Position numbers and translations under genes: made by a program. Source: Alphaproteobacteria bacterium (lineage in GTDB: Bacteria > Pseudomonadota > Alphaproteobacteria > Micropepsales > Micropepsaceae). Taken from it: a DNA stretch of 64,000 nt. The first letter of the stretch is position 1. Every line of letters starts with the position of its first letter. Positions 8,508-20,927 of this stretch are shown in pieces. Where the stretch lies: positions 157,580 through 221,579 of the forward strand of contig JAJPHG010000020.1 in assembly GCA_021325375.1 (NCBI GenBank), given 5' to 3'. The notes under the pieces are model-generated. The model made no database searches, had not been told where the DNA came from, and saw nothing but the letters and a program-made list of their open reading frames with translations.

Positions 8508-8908
8508 AGCAGATCGCGCAGCATCGGCAAGAGCGGCAAATCCGCGGGCGGCATGGGATAGTCCGCCATGTCCTTGGGCCGCACCCATTTGAGCGCCGCA
8601 TGCTCGAGCGGCTGGGGCACGCCCTCCCAGCGCCGGCACAGATAGAGCGGCATCAGAAGGTGGAAATCTGTGTATGCGTGCGACGCGAAGGTGAATGGCG
8701 CGAGGCACGCCTCTTTGACCGCGATGCCGAGCTCCTCGCGAAGCTCGCGTATCAGAGTCGCCTCCGGAGTTTCTCCGGGCTCCATCTTGCCGCCGGGAAA
8801 TTCCCATAATCCACCCATCGCCTTGTCCGCGGGCCGCTGTGCCAGAAGCACGCGTCCGTCCGGATCGATAAGCGCGCACGCCACCACGAAGACTATGCGC
8901 AAAGCCAT
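8504..8908 (-). CDS. mutT: NUDIX hydrolase, MutT type
   Basis: A 134-residue MutT-like 8-oxo-dGTP pyrophosphohydrolase that cleans the nucleotide pool of oxidised precursors. The NUDIX box spans residues 40-62 and contains GGKMEPGE and RELREELGI in the right spacing. The N-terminal LRIVFVVACALID and the QRPADKAMGGLWEFPGG run are typical of the short MutT group. It lies 58 bases downstream of argJ on the same strand, an arrangement common in alphaproteobacteria. Its 3' end overlaps the pilin frame. Confidence 0.93.
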   Translation of the reverse strand: MALRIVFVVACALIDPDGRVLLAQRPADKAMGGLWEFPGGKMEPGETPEATLIRELREELGIAVKEACLAPFTFASHAYTDFHLLMPLYLCRRWEGVPQPLEHAALKWVRPKDMADYPMPPADLPLLPMLRDLL

Positions 8909-8966
8909 CGAAGCGTCTCCTACTTTGCCGCACCAGGGCTAAAGCGGCGTTAAGAAATAGCAGGAT

Positions 8967-10268
8967 TTACGAGCGATACGACCCGTTGATGTCGATATAG
9001 CCATGCGTGAGGTCGCAGGTCCAAACGCGCGCCGCGCCCTTGCCCAGTCCCAGATCGACACCGATCTCGACGGTGCGGCCGGAGACGGCCTTGGTCGCGG
9101 CGTCCTCGTTATACTTGACGGCGCGTTCACCCTTCTCGGCGACGAGCTGGTTGCCGAAGGTGATCTTGAGCTTGTCGCGATCGGCCGCCTCGCCCGCCTT
9201 GCCGACCGCCATCACGACGCGGCCCCAATTCGCGTCGGCGCCGGCGATGGCCGTCTTCACCAGCGGCGAGTTCGCGATCGAGAGCGCGATGCGTTTCGCG
9301 GCCGCATCGCTCTCAGCGCCCGCGACGTCGACGCGGATCAGCTTCTGCGCCCCTTCGCCGTCGCGCACGACCTGAAGCGCGAGATCGAGCAGGAGCGCGT
9401 TGAGCTTGGCGCGGAAATCGTTGAGCCGCTTGTCGGACGCCTTGGCGATCGCGGGATGGTTCGCGCCCTTGCCGGTCGCGAACAGCAGCAGCGTGTCGCT
9501 CGTGGACGTGTCGCTGTCGACGGTGATCGCGTTGAACGAATTCTGCACGCCGCTCGACAGCAAATCTTGGAGCACGGGCGCCGGCAGATTCGCGTTTGTG
9601 AAGACGAAGGACAACATCGTCGCCATGTCCGGCGCGATCATGCCCGAGCCTTTGGCGATGCCGTTGATGGTCACGCGGTGGCCGTCGATCTCGGCCGAAG
9701 CGGTGGCGAGCTTGGGATAGGTGTCCGTCGTCATGATCGCTTCCGCCGCCTGGCGCCAGCCGCCCGCGGCGCCCGCCTCGACCAGGCCGGCAAGGATGCG
9801 GGTGATCTTGGCTGCGGGAAGCGGCTCGCCGATCACGCCGGTGGAGGCGAGGAAGACTTCCTGCGGCCTGCAGCCCACGACGGCGGCGGCAGAGTCCGCC
9901 ACCTGCCGCGCGGCGTCCATCCCGCCCTTGCCCGTGAAGGCGTTGGCGTTGCCGCTGTTGACGACCAGGGCGCGCGCCGAGCCGGCCTTGGCGTTCGCCC
10001 GGCACCACTCCACCGGCGCCGAGGCGGTCTTGGACTTGGTGAACACGCCGGCGACCTGGGTTCCGGGCGCCAGCACGGCCACCAGGACGTCGGTGCGGTC
10101 CTTGTAGCGGATCCCGGCCTGGCCCGTGGCCAGCCGGATGCCGGCCAGGGGCGGCAGGCTCGCGAACGATCTGGGCGCCAGGGGCGAGACGGCGTGCCCC
10201 GCCTTCTCCGCCACTTTCCCTGGCACTTTCCCCGGCACTTTCGCAGCCTTGGACGCTTTGGCGGCCAT
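8967..10268 (-). CDS. argJ: bifunctional glutamate N-acetyltransferase / amino-acid acetyltransferase
   Basis: ArgJ, 433 residues, moves the acetyl group from N-acetylornithine to glutamate in the cyclic arginine pathway. The self-cleavage site is visible as [14 protein letters not shown], where cleavage before T217 makes the alpha and beta chains and exposes the nucleophile. [20 protein letters not shown] and the C-terminal GADANWGRV are family signatures. The N-terminus carries an extra Lys/Ala/Pro-rich stretch with a tandem VPGK repeat (residues 11-18) that is not usual for the enzyme. Start ATG 10266-10268 follows a GGGGAG site. It is divergent from secA across 123 bases. Confidence 0.96.
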   Translation of the reverse strand: MAAKASKAAKVPGKVPGKVAEKAGHAVSPLAPRSFASLPPLAGIRLATGQAGIRYKDRTDVLVAVLAPGTQVAGVFTKSKTASAPVEWCRANAKAGSARALVVNSGNANAFTGKGGMDAARQVADSAAAVVGCRPQEVFLASTGVIGEPLPAAKITRILAGLVEAGAAGGWRQAAEAIMTTDTYPKLATASAEIDGHRVTINGIAKGSGMIAPDMATMLSFVFTNANLPAPVLQDLLSSGVQNSFNAITVDSDTSTSDTLLLFATGKGANHPAIAKASDKRLNDFRAKLNALLLDLALQVVRDGEGAQKLIRVDVAGAESDAAAKRIALSIANSPLVKTAIAGADANWGRVVMAVGKAGEAADRDKLKITFGNQLVAEKGERAVKYNEDAATKAVSGRTVEIGVDLGLGKGAARVWTCDLTHGYIDINGSYRS

Positions 10269-10317
10269 CCGGCTCCCCAGCTCAAACAGGGGGCGGATGT
10301 GGCCGGAATCGGCTGAA

Positions 10318-10346
10318 TTGACAAGGGGGTGGGGGGTTCTTATGTC
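10318..10346 (+). promoter_or_regulatory. candidate sigma-70 promoter of secA
   Basis: A perfect TTGACA hexamer at 10318-10323 is followed 17 bases later by TATGTC at 10341-10346, about 45 bases before the secA start codon. The -10 element is weak, so this is a tentative call made from spacing and position. Confidence 0.4.
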
Positions 10347-10391
10347 TCCCGCGCGGCTTTCAGGCCGTTTTCGCCCAAACCCGAGGATTTC

Positions 10392-13163
<2,772 letters not shown>

Positions 13164-13300
13164 GGTCCGTGCTCGATTAAAAATTTGACAAGTCGTGCAG
13201 TGAAGGCTGCTGCCGCCGGCACGCCAGGACGCGCTGGCGAAAGGCTGGGAATACAAGTATAAGGCGAGTGCTGTCCGCTTCTTATGCTTGGGGGTTCGCC

Positions 13301-14227
13301 ATGGCCGTTCCGCGCGACTATCGTCTGATAAACGCCTGCATCGCCGCCTATCACATCGACGACAACGGCAACCTCGACCCGCATGCGCCCGGCTACGGCC
13401 AGATCGGCCTAAAGGGGCCGCCGCAAGGCTTCGTCGCGGGCGAGCTCGATATCGACGCCTGCTTCGTCGGCGAGACCACGGACAACTACGTCATCCTCGC
13501 GTTCCGCGGCACGCGGCCGCCGACGCAGGGCGGCAATCCGCTCGACTGGATCCTCGACTGGCTGCAGGATTTCGAGCTCGGTCCGACGCCGTGGCTCGTG
13601 AACGGCAAGTCCTACGGTCAGGTCGAAGGCGGATTCGCCGCGGCCATGCTGGCGCTGTGGCCCAGGGTGAAGCTCGCGCTCGACAAGATCGATCTCAAGA
13701 GCAAGGCGGGGTTCTGGATCACCGGTCACAGCAAGGGCGGCTCGCTCACCGCGCTCGCCGCGACGCTGGTGGCAGCGGCTTACCCCGGCATCGCGCCGCA
13801 GATCGTGGCCTTCGCGCCCGCCATGGCGTGCGATGAAGACTTCCAGACCCTCTACGAGAACCAGGGGCTCGACGACGCCACGCTGCGCTATCAGAACGAA
13901 TGCGACATCGTCCCGTATATGCCGGTCGTGTTCACGGCGAAGAGCGCGATTCAGAACGCCCAGATCATCGCCGGCGTATTGGCCCGCGCGAAAGGGACGA
14001 CGCTCGCCAAGATCAGCCTCCTGGAATACGAGCCGCTGGGATCGCTGGACTACATCGATTTCGACGAGAGCACCGGCAAGTACAGCATCGTCACCGGCTG
14101 GAAAGGCGAGATCGACGGCATCGCCGCCATCGCCAGCGCGCTGCTGCACGGCCAGTTTTCCACGATCGTCGAGGCGCATGCGGCTTCCGGCGGCTATCTG
14201 GAGTGCTTCGGGATACCCACGGTGTGA
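13301..14227 (+). CDS. lipase class 3-like alpha/beta hydrolase
   Basis: A 308-residue alpha/beta hydrolase with the class 3 lipase layout: VILAFRGTRPP supplies the oxyanion region and TGHSKGGSLT carries the nucleophile S144. Later acidic and histidine partners are plausible (DIVPYMPV, and the C-terminal histidines) but not certain. No signal peptide is evident, so it may act inside the cell or leave by another route. The start ATG 13301 follows TGGGGGTT; a GTG at 13268 is in frame but has a poor ribosome site. It stands alone downstream of secA. Confidence 0.82.
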   Translation: MAVPRDYRLINACIAAYHIDDNGNLDPHAPGYGQIGLKGPPQGFVAGELDIDACFVGETTDNYVILAFRGTRPPTQGGNPLDWILDWLQDFELGPTPWLVNGKSYGQVEGGFAAAMLALWPRVKLALDKIDLKSKAGFWITGHSKGGSLTALAATLVAAAYPGIAPQIVAFAPAMACDEDFQTLYENQGLDDATLRYQNECDIVPYMPVVFTAKSAIQNAQIIAGVLARAKGTTLAKISLLEYEPLGSLDYIDFDESTGKYSIVTGWKGEIDGIAAIASALLHGQFSTIVEAHAASGGYLECFGIPTV

Positions 14228-14378
14228 CGACCTGCAGCGCGCGCGTCCGTACTCGTTGTAGTCGTATGCTTGCCGCGCGATAGGCAAAAGCACGGTTAAG
14301 CACGGCAATGCCGGGTTGCGTCGGCCCGCCTCGTATTGCAAACTCTTCAGGTTCTATCGCCTATCGGGGGGCAACCTA

Positions 14379-15323
14379 ATGCGCATGAGGTTTGTGACGG
14401 GGATGCTGGCTGCGTCCCTGGCTTTTTCGTTTACGGCATCGGCACAGGACGTGCGAAAGCCGGTCGTTTCGATCAACGACATCCAGGACATGGCGAACAC
14501 CGGCCAGAGCGACGTGCTCAGGCAGATGATCGAGACCACGATCGTCAACACCGGCAAGTTCCGCATCATGGAGCGCGGCGACCAGGGCACCGCCGTCCTG
14601 CTCAAGGAGCAGCAAGGCGCCAAGGCCGGTCTGTATACGTCGAACACGCCGGGCAAGATCGGCGGCTTCGAGGGCGTGGACTTCATGGTCTACGGTACCA
14701 TCACCACCGGCCAGGCGACGACGCAGCACGACACCGGCGCGTCGATGGGCATGGCGGTCGGCGGCGGCTTCGCCGACAGGTTGGGCGTGCCCGGCCTGGG
14801 CGGGGCGATGCGCGCCAACTCGAACTGCAACAGCAGCTCGGCCAGCCTGCAAGTCGACATCCGCATCACCGACGGCAAGACGGGCGAGGAGCGCTACGCC
14901 AAGCACGTCACGAAGACGGAACAGGGACAGACCGTCTGCGGCGGCCGCAGCTCGGTCGACGTCTCCGGCCTGCTCCGCGTCGCGGCGCAGAGCGTCTCGA
15001 TGGGCCTGGTGACCATCATGTATCCGGTCAAGGTCGTCGACGTCGACGCCGACGGCCAGGTGGTGCTCAACTATGGCGAAGGCCTGCTCGCGGCGGGCGA
15101 CGTGTTCGCGGTGTTCCAGGAAGGAAGAGAGATCCGCGATCCCGACACCGGCGCGGTCCTGGGCAACAGCGAGAAATTGCTGGGCTTGGTGAAGATCACC
15201 GAGGTGATGCCGAAAATGTCGAAGGCGACGATGATGACCGCGTTCCCGGTCGCGCCTTCCGTCGGGTCCGTCGCGCGCGCGGCGACGCCCGAGCAGATCT
15301 CCGCCGCCAAGCACAGCAGGTAA
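14379..15323 (+). CDS. CsgG/HfaB family secreted lipo- or outer-membrane protein
   Basis: A 314-residue exported protein (signal FVTGMLAASLAFSFTASA). The mature part matches the CsgG/HfaB family: IETTIVNTGKFRIMERGD, GVDFMVYGTITT, and a set of strands VDIRITDGKTGE. CsgG forms the secretion pore for curli, and HfaB anchors holdfast in Caulobacter relatives. The Cys that lipidates classical CsgG is absent at the expected place, so the protein may be periplasmic or non-lipidated. The ATG at 14379 has a strong GGGGGG site. Its stop is five bases before the next gene, with which it forms an operon ending at a terminator. Confidence 0.8.
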   Translation: MRMRFVTGMLAASLAFSFTASAQDVRKPVVSINDIQDMANTGQSDVLRQMIETTIVNTGKFRIMERGDQGTAVLLKEQQGAKAGLYTSNTPGKIGGFEGVDFMVYGTITTGQATTQHDTGASMGMAVGGGFADRLGVPGLGGAMRANSNCNSSSASLQVDIRITDGKTGEERYAKHVTKTEQGQTVCGGRSSVDVSGLLRVAAQSVSMGLVTIMYPVKVVDVDADGQVVLNYGEGLLAAGDVFAVFQEGREIRDPDTGAVLGNSEKLLGLVKITEVMPKMSKATMMTAFPVAPSVGSVARAATPEQISAAKHSR

Positions 15324-15328
15324 ATCCG

Positions 15329-16306
15329 ATGATCCTCCAATCGCGCTTGGCAAGGGCGTTCGGCCTTGCCGGTATCGCGGCGCTCGCCGTCACCGGCCAC
15401 GCCTCGGCACAGCTGGCCACGATCAGCGTCGGCCACATCACGGCCCATCAGGACTGCAAGGTCTATCAGGAGTCGGCGGGAAGCACGGCGGTCTTCGCCC
15501 AGCGCGACACCGTGGTGGCCGCGAAGGAAAGCGCCGGCGTCGCCGCCAATCGCGACACCGTGGTGGCCGCCAGGGAAGGCACCGTCGTCGCCGCCCAGCG
15601 CGAGAAGGTGGCGGCCTTCTCGAGCTGGCGGACATGGCTGGTGAAGGACTGCGTCAGCGATTTCCCCTCGCTGAAGACCAGCCTGCAGGCGGCGCTGGCC
15701 GCGAGCGGAAAGCTCGCCGTCAAGGGATCGGGCGGAAAGTACGTCCTGTCCGGCGCGATCTCCCAGATCGGCGGCATGGACGATCCCGCCGTGCAAACCA
15801 TCTCGACCGGAAGCTATTCCGTGGCGTCGCAGGGCATCTTCGTGAACATGGAAGTGACGCTGAAAGACGCGAGCGGCCGCATCGTCTATGGCGGGCTGCT
15901 GACCAAGCACCTGGAAACGGGATCGAACATCCAGACCCCGGGCATGGAAACCGGCAGCTACCAGCCGAACGGCGAAGCCACCTACACCCAGCTGCAGAAC
16001 CAGGTCGCTCTCGCCGTCGCGCGCCTCGCGGCCTTCCACATCGTTCCGCTCCAGGTGGTCGGCAACGATGGCGGGCAGATCCGGCTGAACTACGGCGCTC
16101 CCCTGTTGACGCTCGGCATGAGCGTGCACGCGACCAGTCCCGATGGGGCGGCCTCGGTCCGCTACAGCGTCGTCTCCGCCGACGCCAATGGCGCGACGGC
16201 CGAGAAGGACGGCGACGGCGATGCCTCGAGGATCGTTCCCGGCAGCCCGGCCGACGTCGTCGAGGACGACAACGGACGCCACTATAAGAGAGTCGATCTG
16301 CCTTAG
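15329..16306 (+). CDS. CsgG-like exported partner protein with internal repeats
   Basis: A 325-residue exported protein encoded directly behind the CsgG-like gene. After the signal peptide (ending GHASA) comes an unusual block, residues about 59-90, made of two 16-residue units starting RDTVVAA. Then follows a CsgG-like core (LKTSLQAALAASGKLAVKG, YVLSGAISQI, VNMEVTLKDASG). Its C-terminal GQIRLNYGAPLLTLG parallels GQVVLNYGEGLLAAG of the upstream protein, so the two are likely distant paralogues that act together at the outer membrane. Function is inferred from the partner only. Confidence 0.72.
   Translation: MILQSRLARAFGLAGIAALAVTGHASAQLATISVGHITAHQDCKVYQESAGSTAVFAQRDTVVAAKESAGVAANRDTVVAAREGTVVAAQREKVAAFSSWRTWLVKDCVSDFPSLKTSLQAALAASGKLAVKGSGGKYVLSGAISQIGGMDDPAVQTISTGSYSVASQGIFVNMEVTLKDASGRIVYGGLLTKHLETGSNIQTPGMETGSYQPNGEATYTQLQNQVALAVARLAAFHIVPLQVVGNDGGQIRLNYGAPLLTLGMSVHATSPDGAASVRYSVVSADANGATAEKDGDGDASRIVPGSPADVVEDDNGRHYKRVDLP
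15503..15598 (+). repeat. two-unit 48-bp tandem repeat inside the CsgG-like gene
   Basis: A 20-base block beginning CGCGACACCGTGG is repeated identically at 15503 and 15551, 48 bases apart (16 codons). A diverged fragment of the same motif follows near 15579. The repeat keeps the reading frame and encodes RDTVVAA-type heptads. Confidence 0.8.
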
Positions 16307-16330
16307 TTGATCGTCCCGACACATCACCCC

Positions 16331-16367
16331 GGCCGAGCGGGAGCCGCTCGGCCCCCTTTTTCTTTTT
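16331..16367 (+). terminator. rho-independent terminator of the CsgG-like operon
   Basis: A perfect 10-base stem GGCCGAGCGG / CCGCTCGGCC with a three-base GAG loop is followed by CCCTTTTTCTTTTT. It lies 24 bases after the stop at 16306 and is the clearest intrinsic terminator in the window. Confidence 0.92.
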
Positions 16368-16411
16368 CGCATGCGCGGTCAGGATCGCTCGTCCGCTATC
16401 GGAGACCGCCC

Positions 16412-17530
16412 ATGACCCCGTTCAAGATCGACATTCCGCAAGCCACGCTCGACGCCATCCGCGCCAGGGTGCGCGCCTATGAATGGCACGAGATGCCGCG
16501 TGGGGCCGGGCTCGAGGACAGCTGGGCCTACGGCGCCAACCTCGAATTCATGAAAAAGCTCTGCGCCTATTGGGCGGACGGCTACGACTGGCGCAAATGG
16601 GAGGCCGCGCTCAACCGCTTCCCGCAATTCACCGCGCGCGTCGAGGACATCGACATCCATTTCTACCGTGTCGACGGCAGCGGCCCGCCGCTGATCCTCT
16701 CCCATGGCTGGCCGGGATCGGTGTTCGAGTTCCTGCACATCATCGACAAGCTTGCGAAGGATTTCACCGTCGTGGTGCCGTCCCTGCCCGGCTACGGCTT
16801 CTCGGGCAAACCCGCGCGTCCCATCGGTCCGCGCACCGTCGCGCGGCTGTTCGACACGCTGATGACGGACGTATTGCAGCTTCCGAACTACATCGCGCAA
16901 GGCGGCGATTGGGGCAGCGCGATCTCGGGCTGGATGGCCTATGAGGGCAAAGGCTGCCGCGCCGCGCATCTCAACATGTTCGGCTGGCGCTCGCCGGGCG
17001 TGGGGCCGCAGACCAAGGAAGAGCAGGAATATGTCGCGCGCGCGGCGCAGCTCTTTGAGCTCGAAGGCGCCTATTTCCGCGAGCACACCACCAAGCCGCA
17101 GACGCTGTCCTACGCGATGATGGATTCGCCGGTGGGCGCGGCGGCGTGGATCGTGGAGAAATTCCACGGCTGGTCGGACATCCGCAAGGGCTTCGAGAAC
17201 GTCTATACGAAGGACCAGCTCCTCACCAATGTGATGATCTATCTGGTGACGAAGAGCTTCAACACCGCGACATGGCTCTATCGCGGCCTGGTCGAGGACT
17301 TCACCGGCGCGCCGGTGCCCGCGAAGGCGCGCATCGAGAAGCCGGTCGGCATCGCCGCGTTCCCCGTCGACCTCATCCCCTTCCCGCCGAAGAGCCTGGT
17401 CGAGCGCCACATGAACGTGACGCATTGGACCGACTTCAAGGAAGGCGGCCATTTCGCGGCGCTGGAGCGCGGCGACGATCTGGTCGCGGATATCAAGGCG
17501 TTCGCGCGGAGTCTTCCCCCGAATGCGTAA
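16412..17530 (+). CDS. epoxide hydrolase with EHN N-terminal domain
   Basis: A 372-residue epoxide hydrolase of the microsomal type. The N-terminal EHN domain covers roughly residues 1-110 (FKIDIPQATLDAIRARV, YGANLEFMKKLCAYW). The alpha/beta hydrolase part has the oxyanion motif HGWPGS (99-104), the nucleophile D166 in GGDWGS and the general base H347 in EGGHFAALE. It opens epoxides to diols by way of an ester intermediate. The start ATG 16412 follows GGAG. Its stop overlaps the next gene by eight bases. Confidence 0.92.
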   Translation: MTPFKIDIPQATLDAIRARVRAYEWHEMPRGAGLEDSWAYGANLEFMKKLCAYWADGYDWRKWEAALNRFPQFTARVEDIDIHFYRVDGSGPPLILSHGWPGSVFEFLHIIDKLAKDFTVVVPSLPGYGFSGKPARPIGPRTVARLFDTLMTDVLQLPNYIAQGGDWGSAISGWMAYEGKGCRAAHLNMFGWRSPGVGPQTKEEQEYVARAAQLFELEGAYFREHTTKPQTLSYAMMDSPVGAAAWIVEKFHGWSDIRKGFENVYTKDQLLTNVMIYLVTKSFNTATWLYRGLVEDFTGAPVPAKARIEKPVGIAAFPVDLIPFPPKSLVERHMNVTHWTDFKEGGHFAALERGDDLVADIKAFARSLPPNA

Positions 17531-18689
17531 AGCCATCGCCGCGTCGATCTTGGGTTTGACAGCCTTGGGCGGCGCGTCCCCCGATGTTCCACCATCGGTC
17601 CTGGCGCGTCTGCCGACCTATTGCCGCTACGACGTCGATGTGCGCGGCCAGGCCAATCCATACGCCGCCTTCGCGCGCGACGTGGACGAAGACGGCACCG
17701 TCTGTCCCTTCGCCGCAGGCGTGGCGCAGACGGCGCAGGTCTATCGCGTCCGCGGCGACGCCGCTTGTGCCGCGTCCGATCTTCCGAGCGCGAAAATCGG
17801 CGCCGTGAGCGAGATCGACGGCGCCGAGGCGCGCCGCGCGATGGATTGCTCGCTCGCGCGCGTCAAGCATCCGAAGCCCGGCGCGACGACGAGGTCCTAT
17901 CTCGTGCGCTACAGGGATCCCGGCGGCGCACTCCTGGGCGTGATAAATGCCGGCCGGTACACCCGGGTTGCCGCGCGCGACGGCCTGCCGTTCACCGACA
18001 TGGCCATCGCCACCGTCGACGACCAGGTCTATGAATGCTTCGCGATGTTGGACGGCGCCGCGTCGGATCCGGCGGCTTATTTCAAGCTCGTCTCCCTGCC
18101 CTTGCCCGCCGGCGCCACACAGGAAGAGATCGCGGGCCGCGACTGCCGCGACGTCGCGAAAGAACGCTACGGCGTCGAATTCGGCATCGACGCGGTGAGC
18201 GCCGAATTCTCGCTCTGGCTGGATCCGTCGCCGCAGACGCCGCAGGCCGAACAATTCGACGACGTGCTGACCTCCGCGCTCGCCGCTGCCGGCGTCACGC
18301 CCAGGGTCGCCGGCACGCGGATATTCTCGCCGGGAACGGCACGCGCCGACCGAGCGGCCGACGGCACCGGCTTCGTCATGCTCGGCGGCAAGCGCAAAGC
18401 GATGATCGAGATGCGCCGCATGACGCAAGCGACTTGCGCTGCGATCTTCAGCGCCGCCGCGACCCTCAAGCTCCATCTCCAAACAAGCCAGACCGATCTG
18501 ATGATCCTCAACCCGCCCGGCATCGACGGCCGGCCGCCGCGCACGCATGCGAAGACGGTCGCGGTCACCAGCGCGGCCGATCTTTGCGACGTCTTGCGGC
18601 GCGGCTTTGACGAATGGCACGCCGCGGCGACCGAGATGCCGTCGGACATGAGCGATCTCGACGGACAGAACAGCTCGCTCGGCGACTGA
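17523..18689 (+). CDS. hypothetical exported protein
   Basis: Unrecognised 388-residue protein coupled to the epoxide hydrolase gene by an eight-base overlap. It starts with a signal-peptide-like stretch (KAIAASILGLTALGGASP). At least eight Cys are spread over the mature part (YCRYD, TVCPFA, AACAAS, MDCSLA, ECFAML, RDCRDV), consistent with disulfide bonds in the periplasm. No catalytic motif is evident. Codon use matches the neighbours, so a real gene is likely even though the family is not known to me. Confidence 0.72.
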   Translation: MRKAIAASILGLTALGGASPDVPPSVLARLPTYCRYDVDVRGQANPYAAFARDVDEDGTVCPFAAGVAQTAQVYRVRGDAACAASDLPSAKIGAVSEIDGAEARRAMDCSLARVKHPKPGATTRSYLVRYRDPGGALLGVINAGRYTRVAARDGLPFTDMAIATVDDQVYECFAMLDGAASDPAAYFKLVSLPLPAGATQEEIAGRDCRDVAKERYGVEFGIDAVSAEFSLWLDPSPQTPQAEQFDDVLTSALAAAGVTPRVAGTRIFSPGTARADRAADGTGFVMLGGKRKAMIEMRRMTQATCAAIFSAAATLKLHLQTSQTDLMILNPPGIDGRPPRTHAKTVAVTSAADLCDVLRRGFDEWHAAATEMPSDMSDLDGQNSSLGD

Positions 18690-18759
18690 GCGCCGACGGC
18701 CGGCTCCCCATGGCGCCGGTCGTGCTCGGCGGATAGTGGGCCATGACGCCGAGGATGGG

Positions 18760-19716
<957 letters not shown>

Positions 19717-19748
19717 GGCGTCCAGGGGTAGAACCCGAAAGGGCCGGG

Positions 19749-19777
19749 AAAGTGGCGAACCGGGTCCAAGCTGTCAA
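19749..19777 (-). promoter_or_regulatory. possible accA promoter
   Basis: Read on the minus strand, a perfect TTGACA (19777-19772) is followed after 17 bases by CACTTT, 33 bases before the accA start. Only the -35 element is convincing. Confidence 0.35.
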
Positions 19778-19827
19778 CAAAGACGGCCCGGAAAAGTTAC
19801 AGGCCCGCGATTAAGCCATTAATAGCG

Positions 19828-20418
19828 CTAGCCGATCCAGTGCCGCCGTATGGGCCGGCCGCGGCGCATGTCCAGCGCCGCCAGGGCGCTGGGGATATCG
19901 GCCTCCCAACGGGGCATGAGGATGACGATGGCCCAGCCGTCCAGCGCCGCCACGGCCGTCCCGAGCCCGATGGCCCAGAACGCGATTGCGGCGCTGCCCC
20001 CAAGGGCGACCGTCATCGTGCCTGCGAGCAGGCACAGCCCCATCAGCTTGGCCGAGCGCGCATGCGTCGCGGTCATGCGGCCGAAGCGCAAGACGCTGAT
20101 CCCCTGCTGGACGATCTCCGCGGCGATGGCGCCGGCGATCACGGGCCAGTTCGCCCACATCGCGTCGGGCCGCAGGAAGAAGAGCGCCGTGATCGTGGCC
20201 AGCCAGAAGGCGAGATCCACGATGCTGTCGGCCCGGCGCAGCGCGGTGGTCGAGACGCCGAGCCGCCTGGCGACGATCCCATCGAAGACGTCGCTGAGCG
20301 TGGCAAGCAGGATCAGGACGGCGAGCGCGGTTCCGCGCCCGGTCCATCCCAGCGCCAGCACGCCCACGACCGCCAGCGCCCGGAAGACGATGAGCGCGGC
20401 GGGAATCCTTTCGACCAT
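19828..20418 (-). CDS. CDP-alcohol phosphatidyltransferase-like membrane protein
   Basis: A 196-residue protein with about five membrane segments and most of the CDP-alcohol phosphatidyltransferase motif: D43, D46-G47, A50-R51, D64 and D68 (SDVFDGIVARR followed by RRADSIVDL). The Gly that normally sits between the AR pair and the last two Asp is Leu here (residue 60), which may change the active site. Family members join a CDP-activated lipid or alcohol to a second alcohol; the substrate is unknown. ATG 20418 or GTG 20424 could start it; neither has a strong ribosome site. It lies 111 bases upstream of accA on the same strand. Confidence 0.78.
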   Translation of the reverse strand: MVERIPAALIVFRALAVVGVLALGWTGRGTALAVLILLATLSDVFDGIVARRLGVSTTALRRADSIVDLAFWLATITALFFLRPDAMWANWPVIAGAIAAEIVQQGISVLRFGRMTATHARSAKLMGLCLLAGTMTVALGGSAAIAFWAIGLGTAVAALDGWAIVILMPRWEADIPSALAALDMRRGRPIRRHWIG

Positions 20419-20531
20419 CCGCACGGGCAGAGCTTACCTCGCGGAACCGCTCAGGCAAAACGCTGCGAAAGCCGATGCAATGCCGCGCCGCGTCGGATAA
20501 AATCCGCCTGGGCAAAGCATGGGGCACGGTT

Positions 20532-20927
20532 ATGGTCGTCAGATTGCTTCTTTTGGTCGTAGGCGCGCTGCACATCGTCAACGGGCTCTTCATGCTGGTG
20601 GCGCCCGGCGTGTGGTACGTGATGGTGCCGGGCGTGGTGATGACGGGAGCGTTCAACGCCCACTTCATCTACGACATCGGCATGGCGTTCATCGCCAGCG
20701 GCGCGATGCTCGCGATGGGCGCACGCTCGGGAAGAGACGCGGCCGTCTATGCCTGCGCGGGCGCGACATGGCCGGTGCTGCACGCGCTCATCCATGTCAA
20801 AGGCTGGATGTCGAACGGGTTCCCGGCCGACTCCCATGTCGCGATGTCGGAAGTCACGGGCGTCGTGCTGATCGCTTTGCTGGGAGCGGCGCTGGCCTGG
20901 CTCAGGATGCGCGGAGAAGCCCGATGA
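20532..20927 (+). CDS. small four-TM membrane protein
   Basis: Unrecognised 131-residue membrane protein with four hydrophobic segments (about residues 3-22, 34-60, 70-90 and 108-126) and few charges between them. ATG 20532 is the start that begins directly at the first membrane helix; longer in-frame starts add a basic, non-hydrophobic leader. Its stop overlaps the start of the AhpD-like gene (ATGA), so the two are probably made together. Confidence 0.75.
   Translation: MVVRLLLLVVGALHIVNGLFMLVAPGVWYVMVPGVVMTGAFNAHFIYDIGMAFIASGAMLAMGARSGRDAAVYACAGATWPVLHALIHVKGWMSNGFPADSHVAMSEVTGVVLIALLGAALAWLRMRGEAR

Noticed and set aside
10269..10391. A peptidyl-prolyl isomerase gene expected between argJ and secA
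   Set aside because: The 123-base gap is too short and shows no such coding; the gene is absent or elsewhere.
15503..15598. Repeats in the CsgG-like gene as a possible CRISPR or regulatory array
   Set aside because: Only two full units, in frame with coding sequence, encoding protein heptads; no spacer structure.
18690..18759. Possible terminator hairpin between the hypothetical gene and accA
   Set aside because: GGCCGG/CCGGTC pairing is imperfect and no T-run follows on either strand.
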